DNA of 64,000 nucleotides, taken from positions 62,001 to 126,000 of the forward strand of contig NZ_MIEH01000023.1 in NCBI RefSeq assembly GCF_001754075.1, in the 5' to 3' direction. This document shows positions 59,693-64,000 of this stretch, in pieces. The number at the start of each line of letters is the position of its first letter. Within the stretch, counting starts at the first letter, position 1. The notes under the pieces are model-generated. The model was not told the DNA's origin. It saw nothing but the letters and a program-made list of their open reading frames with translations, and did not search any database. Made by a program: the position numbers and the translations under genes. The DNA is from Merdimonas faecis (GTDB taxonomy: Bacteria > Bacillota > Clostridia > Lachnospirales > Lachnospiraceae).

Positions 59693-60742
59693 ATGGTAGC
59701 GGAACATGGACTTAGTGAGCGGAAGCTGAAGATCCTTCATGCGATCATCCAGAATTATCTGGAGACCGGGGAGCCGGTAGGGTCCAGAACTATTTCCAAG
59801 TACACGGACCTGAATTTGAGTTCAGCGACGATTCGTAATGAGATGGCGGATCTGGAAGAGCTTGGCTACATCCTGCAGCCTCACACGTCAGCAGGACGTA
59901 TCCCTTCGGACCAGGGCTACCGCCTCTATGTGGATATGCTGATGGAGGAAAAGGAGCAGGAGTTAAATGAGATGCAGGAGCAGATGCTGGATAAGGCTGA
60001 CCGGATGGAGCAGCTGTTAAGCCAGGCTGCCAGGGTGCTGGCCAACAGTACCAATTATGCGACCATGGTTTCAACTCCTGTGAGCAGCGCCAATAAGCTG
60101 AAATTCATCCAGCTGTCGGCCGTGGATGAGGAACAGATCATCGCGGTCATTGTTCTTGGCGGGAACGTGATCAAGAATAAGATCATCAACGTGGAAGAGC
60201 CCTTAAGCAATGAAAATCTTCTGAAATTAAATATGCTGCTGAACACGACGCTGACAGGGATGTCCATTGAAGAGATTAATCTGGGGCTGATCGCAAGACT
60301 GAAAGAGCAGGCCGGGATCCACAGTGGAGTGGTAGGAAATGTCCTGGACGCTGTGGCAGAGGTCATTCAGGTGGACAACGACATGCAGATCTATACCAGC
60401 GGAGCCACCAACATATTTAAATATCCGGAGCTCAGCGATAAGCAGAGCGCGCAGGAGATCATCAGTGCATTTGAAGAGAAACAGCAGCTGAACGAGCTGG
60501 TCACACAGACGCTGGCAAGAGAGGACAACACCGGAATCCAGGTATATATCGGCGACGAAACGCCGGTCCAGAACATGAAAGACTGCAGCGTTGTGACAGC
60601 CACTTATGAATTAGGAGAAGGCATGAAGGGAACGATAGGTATTATCGGTCCCAAGCGTATGGATTATGAACATGTGCTGAAATCCATGAAACGTCTTCAG
60701 AATGAGCTGGATCAGATGTTTCATAAAAATGATGAAACATAG
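59693..60742 (+). CDS. hrcA: Heat-inducible transcription repressor HrcA
   Basis: A 349-residue repressor. The N-terminal winged helix (SERKLKILHAIIQNYLETGEPVGSRTI, SSATIRNEMADLEELGYI) binds CIRCE; the following GAF-like domain mediates dimerisation and GroEL-dependent folding. The ATG at 59693 follows AAAGGAGGAGG. An in-frame GTG at 59663 lies inside CIRCE and is rejected. First gene of hrcA-grpE-dnaK-dnaJ. Confidence 0.96.
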   Translation: MVAEHGLSERKLKILHAIIQNYLETGEPVGSRTISKYTDLNLSSATIRNEMADLEELGYILQPHTSAGRIPSDQGYRLYVDMLMEEKEQELNEMQEQMLDKADRMEQLLSQAARVLANSTNYATMVSTPVSSANKLKFIQLSAVDEEQIIAVIVLGGNVIKNKIINVEEPLSNENLLKLNMLLNTTLTGMSIEEINLGLIARLKEQAGIHSGVVGNVLDAVAEVIQVDNDMQIYTSGATNIFKYPELSDKQSAQEIISAFEEKQQLNELVTQTLAREDNTGIQVYIGDETPVQNMKDCSVVTATYELGEGMKGTIGIIGPKRMDYEHVLKSMKRLQNELDQMFHKNDET

Positions 60743-60771
60743 CCAAGTAAGAAAGAAAGGTGGAAGGACCC

Positions 60772-61455
60772 TTGGAAAATAATCAGGAAAAGAGCCAGGA
60801 AGAAATGGTGAAGGAAGCCGTGGAAGAGGCAAAGAAGGCAGCCGGTGCAGAAGGTGATCCTCAGGATGAAAACGGGGACCCGGAGGAAGCGACAGCAGAA
60901 ACAGCAGCTGACGCAGAAGAAGCAGAAGAAGCTGATCAGGAGCCAGGGCAGGAGTCATCAGAAGCTTCCGACGATGGAGAAAAGAAAGAAAAGAAGTTTT
61001 TTGGTAAAAAGAAAAAAGACAAAAAAGACGAAAAGATCGAAGAACTGACGGATAAGCTGACCCGTCAAATGGCAGAGTTTGATAACTTCCGCAAGCGTAC
61101 AGAGAAGGAAAAATCCCAGATGTACGAGGTTGGAGCGAAAGATATCATAGAAAAAATCCTTCCGGTGGTCGACAATTTTGAGCGCGGGCTTGGCGCGGTG
61201 ACCGAGGAGGAAAAGGAAAATGCCTTTGTACAGGGCATGGAAAAAGTTTACAAACAGTTAATGACAACCTTAGAGGGAATCGAGGTGAAACCGATCGAGG
61301 CAGTAGGCAAAGAATTTGATCCCAATTTCCATAATGCGGTTATGCACGTGGAGGATGAAAATCTGGGAGAAAACATTGTTGCCGAGGAGTTTCAAAAAGG
61401 TTATATGTACCGTGACTCTGTTGTGAGACACAGTATGGTAAAAGTAGCAAACTAA
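60772..61455 (+). CDS. grpE: Nucleotide exchange factor GrpE
   Basis: A 227-residue DnaK cochaperone. The N-terminal ~90 residues are highly acidic and disordered (Glu/Ala/Gln-rich), longer than in most GrpE. The GrpE core starts at RQMAEFDNFRKRTEKEK and ends with YRDSVVRHSMVKVAN. The TTG at 60772 is preferred because AAAGGTGG lies eight bases before it; the GTG at 60760 lacks a site. Confidence 0.93.
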   Translation: MENNQEKSQEEMVKEAVEEAKKAAGAEGDPQDENGDPEEATAETAADAEEAEEADQEPGQESSEASDDGEKKEKKFFGKKKKDKKDEKIEELTDKLTRQMAEFDNFRKRTEKEKSQMYEVGAKDIIEKILPVVDNFERGLGAVTEEEKENAFVQGMEKVYKQLMTTLEGIEVKPIEAVGKEFDPNFHNAVMHVEDENLGENIVAEEFQKGYMYRDSVVRHSMVKVAN

Positions 61456-61509
61456 CACCTGATACGCAGGGAAATCAATTGTAATAAATTATTTTAGGAG
61501 GAATTAGAA

Positions 61510-63402
61510 ATGGGCAAAATCATTGGTATTGACTTAGGAACAACAAACAGCTGTGTAGCCGTTATGGAAGGCGGTCAGCCAACCGTTATCGCAAATACAG
61601 AAGGAGCAAGAACAACACCGTCTGTTGTGGCATTTACAAAGACAGGCGAGCGTCTGGTAGGAGAGCCGGCAAAGCGTCAGGCTGTTACCAATGCTGAGAG
61701 AACGATCTCCTCGATTAAAAGAGAGATGGGATCTGACTACAGGGTAACGATTGATGACAAGAAATATTCTCCGCAGGAGATTTCTGCAATGATCCTTCAG
61801 AAGCTGAAAGCAGATGCCGAAGGATATCTGGGAGAAAAAGTAACAGAGGCGGTCATCACAGTACCGGCTTACTTCAATGACGCACAGCGTCAGGCAACCA
61901 AGGATGCCGGAAAGATTGCAGGCCTGGATGTAAAGCGTATCATCAATGAGCCTACGGCGGCAGCGCTGGCATATGGACTTGACAACGAGAAAGAACAGAA
62001 GATCATGGTATATGACCTGGGCGGCGGTACCTTCGATGTATCTATCATTGAGATCGGCGACGGCGTTATCGAAGTATTGTCTACAGCCGGAAACAACCGT
62101 CTGGGCGGTGATGACTTCGACCAGAAGCTGACCGACTATATGATCGCTGAGTTTAAGAAACAGGAAGGCGTAGATCTTTCTAATGATAAAATGGCACTGC
62201 AGAGATTAAAAGAGGCTGCAGAGAAAGCAAAGAAAGAGTTGTCTTCCGCAACTACTACAAACATCAACCTTCCGTTCATTACTGCAACAGCAGAAGGACC
62301 GAAGCATTTTGACATGAATCTGACCAGAGCAAAATTTGATGAACTGACCAATGATCTGGTTATGAAGACATCCGAACCGGTGCAGAGAGCATTATCTGAT
62401 GCGGGCATCACAGCAGCTGATCTTGGTCAGGTACTGCTGGTAGGAGGTTCCACACGTATTCCTGCTGTACAGGAAGAAGTGAAGCGTCTGACAGGCAAAG
62501 AGCCAAGCAAGTCTCTGAACCCGGATGAGTGTGTAGCTCTGGGAGCATCTGTACAGGGCGGCAAGCTGGCAGGCGATACCGGCGCAGGCGATATCCTGCT
62601 TCTGGATGTAACCCCGCTGTCACTGTCCATCGAGACCATGGGAGGCGTGGCTACTAGACTGATCGAGAGAAATACAACAATCCCGACGAAGAAGAGCCAG
62701 ATCTTCTCTACAGCAGCAGATAACCAGACAGCTGTTGACATCAATGTAGTACAGGGCGAGCGTCAGTTTGCAAGAGACAATAAGTCCCTCGGACAGTTCA
62801 GACTGGACGGCATTGCACCGGCTCCGCGTGGAGTTCCGCAGATCGAGGTTACCTTTGATATTGATGCCAACGGTATCGTAAATGTATCTGCAAAGGACCT
62901 GGGAACAGGAAAAGAACAGCACATCACCATCACGGCAGGTTCCAATATGTCTGACGAAGAGATTGACAAGGCTGTCAAGGAAGCCGCTGCATTTGAGGCA
63001 CAGGACAAAAAGCGTAAAGAGGGTATTGATGCCAAGAACGAGGCAGAAGCCATGGTATTCCAGACCGAAAAGGCACTGAAAGAAGTAGGCGATAAGCTGG
63101 ACGGTGCTGATAAGGAAGCTGTAGAAGCGGACTGCAAGGCGCTGAAAGAGCTGCTTGAGAAGGTCAATATGGAAGAGATGACAGATGCACAGGTGGCAGA
63201 GATCAAGGCTGGAAAGGATAAACTGACTGAAAGCGCTCAGAAGCTGTTTACAAAGATGTATGAGCAGGCAGGTGCGGCAGCAGGAGCTGCAGGAACAGGA
63301 GCAGGTCCGGATATGGGAGCAGGAGCCGGTCAGCAGGCAGGTCCCGCACCGGAAGGATTCCAGGGAGACGATGTAGTCGATGGAGATTACAAAGAAGTCT
63401 AA
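61510..63402 (+). CDS. dnaK: Chaperone protein DnaK
   Basis: A 630-residue Hsp70. ATPase motifs [29 protein letters not shown] and [12 protein letters not shown] are intact; the substrate-binding domain contains [14 protein letters not shown]. The C-terminal lid ends in a Gly/Ala/Met/Gln-rich tail and [11 protein letters not shown]. The insertion that marks Gram-negative Hsp70s near residue 80 is absent, as in Firmicutes. AGGAGG precedes the ATG. Confidence 0.98.
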   Translation: MGKIIGIDLGTTNSCVAVMEGGQPTVIANTEGARTTPSVVAFTKTGERLVGEPAKRQAVTNAERTISSIKREMGSDYRVTIDDKKYSPQEISAMILQKLKADAEGYLGEKVTEAVITVPAYFNDAQRQATKDAGKIAGLDVKRIINEPTAAALAYGLDNEKEQKIMVYDLGGGTFDVSIIEIGDGVIEVLSTAGNNRLGGDDFDQKLTDYMIAEFKKQEGVDLSNDKMALQRLKEAAEKAKKELSSATTTNINLPFITATAEGPKHFDMNLTRAKFDELTNDLVMKTSEPVQRALSDAGITAADLGQVLLVGGSTRIPAVQEEVKRLTGKEPSKSLNPDECVALGASVQGGKLAGDTGAGDILLLDVTPLSLSIETMGGVATRLIERNTTIPTKKSQIFSTAADNQTAVDINVVQGERQFARDNKSLGQFRLDGIAPAPRGVPQIEVTFDIDANGIVNVSAKDLGTGKEQHITITAGSNMSDEEIDKAVKEAAAFEAQDKKRKEGIDAKNEAEAMVFQTEKALKEVGDKLDGADKEAVEADCKALKELLEKVNMEEMTDAQVAEIKAGKDKLTESAQKLFTKMYEQAGAAAGAAGTGAGPDMGAGAGQQAGPAPEGFQGDDVVDGDYKEV

Positions 63403-63446
63403 TCTAAAATGATAAAAAAGTTTAATAACTAGAAAAGGGATAAATC

Positions 63447-64000
63447 ATGGCAGAATCAAAGAGAGATTATTATGAGGTGCTGGGTGTTGGCAGAGATGCT
63501 GACGAAGCGACTCTGAAAAAAGCATACAGACAGATTGCCAAGAAGTATCATCCTGACATGAACCCCGGAGATGCAGAGGCGGAGAAAAAATTCAAAGAAG
63601 CCTCAGAAGCATATGCGGTGCTGAGTGACCCTGATAAGAGAAGGCAGTATGACCAGTTTGGTCATGCTGCTTTTGAGGGCGGTGCAGGAGGAGCCGGCGG
63701 ATTCGGCGGATTCGACTTCAGTGGTGCGGACTTCAGTGATATCTTTGGAGATATCTTTGGAGATCTGTTCGGGGGCGGTCGTAGAGGCCGTGCGAATCAG
63801 GGGCCGATGAAGGGAATGAATATCCGCAAAAGCGTGCGGCTTACGTTTGAGGAGGCCGTGTTCGGCTGTGAAAAAGAGCTGGATGTGGTTCTGAAGGATC
63901 CCTGCCCGAAATGTCACGGAACCGGCGCCAAGCCGGGAACCTCTCCGGAAACCTGCCCGAAATGCGGCGGTAAAGGGCAGGTGGTTTATACCCAGCAGTC
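63447..64000 (+). CDS. dnaJ: Chaperone protein DnaJ (3' end outside window)
   Basis: The first 184 residues of DnaJ. J domain with the HPD motif in [15 protein letters not shown], a Gly/Phe-rich linker with internal repeats ([22 protein letters not shown] in two parts), and the first two CxxCxGxG zinc repeats ([16 protein letters not shown]). The frame is open at the window edge; the rest of the zinc domain and the C-terminal domains should follow. AAAAGGGA precedes the ATG. Confidence 0.96.
   Translation, partial: MAESKRDYYEVLGVGRDADEATLKKAYRQIAKKYHPDMNPGDAEAEKKFKEASEAYAVLSDPDKRRQYDQFGHAAFEGGAGGAGGFGGFDFSGADFSDIFGDIFGDLFGGGRRGRANQGPMKGMNIRKSVRLTFEEAVFGCEKELDVVLKDPCPKCHGTGAKPGTSPETCPKCGGKGQVVYTQQ

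Overview
The window is a stretch of core chromosome from a spore-forming anaerobic Firmicute, most likely a gut Lachnospiraceae (class Clostridia). The evidence is a division and cell-wall cluster next to spoIIGA-sigE and sigG, a cotJABC spore-coat operon, an oxygen-sensitive pyruvate formate-lyase, a rubredoxin-fused flavin reductase, consensus Firmicute sigma-A promoters, strong purine-rich ribosome binding sites and frequent TTG/GTG starts. The species cannot be fixed from sequence alone. No rRNA, tRNA, CRISPR array, insertion sequence or prophage gene was seen.

Layout. 1-4.3 kb: tail of an unknown gene, azlCD amino-acid exporter, a reverse-strand GntR/ABC-2 operon and a flavin reductase-rubredoxin. 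4.4-10.4 kb: argS, an AlaX-type editing protein, an HtrA protease, a TSUP permease and a zinc-ribbon membrane protein. 10.5-17.1 kb: a PucR-type regulator, a double-cubane-cluster reductase, metNIQ and an MtaA-like URO-D-fold methyltransferase. 17.1-20.9 kb: cotJABC (reverse) and pflB behind a ZTP riboswitch. 21-35 kb: a SEDS glycosyltransferase, degV, then mraZ-rsmH-ftsL-pbp-pbp-mraY-murD-ftsW-divIB-ftsZ. 35.2-39.4 kb: spoIIGA-sigE, a beta-CASP hydrolase and sigG. 39.5-46.2 kb: a HAD phosphatase, two small proteins, pth-mfd and a PrsA-like foldase. 46.3-50.7 kb: a lantibiotic-immunity-type ABC transporter with its own two-component system. 50.7-57.4 kb: an S1 protein, a CBS-containing pyrophosphatase, a flavin reductase, tcdA, rarA and a divergent ferredoxin/Crp-Fnr pair. 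57.4-59.4 kb: a second ABC operon and a small protein. 59.6-64 kb: hrcA-grpE-dnaK-dnaJ behind CIRCE (dnaJ is cut by the window edge).

How it works together. The centre couples vegetative wall synthesis (MraZ-controlled dcw genes) to sporulation: a Spo0A-type promoter precedes spoIIGA-sigE, and the cotJ operon carries a sigma-E-like -10. The flanks hold envelope and stress functions (HtrA, PrsA, antibiotic-type ABC exporters, HrcA regulon) and anaerobic redox proteins.

Most of the window is ordinary core genome. The least explained structure is (i) a family of composite GGGGAC palindromic repeats at three intergenic sites, one of which supplies the last codons and stop of a gene; (ii) an identical operator geometry (TGTATTA-N6-TAATACA) in front of two ABC operons 55 kb apart, only one of which encodes the GntR regulator; (iii) a terminator hairpin ending directly at the start codon of the second penicillin-binding protein, which also has KTAT in place of KTGT; (iv) several regulatory palindromes and 11-bp direct repeats at promoters. 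No clearly new multi-gene system was found. The PucR/double-cubane reductase/metNIQ/methyltransferase neighbourhood is the best candidate for an uncharacterised pathway.
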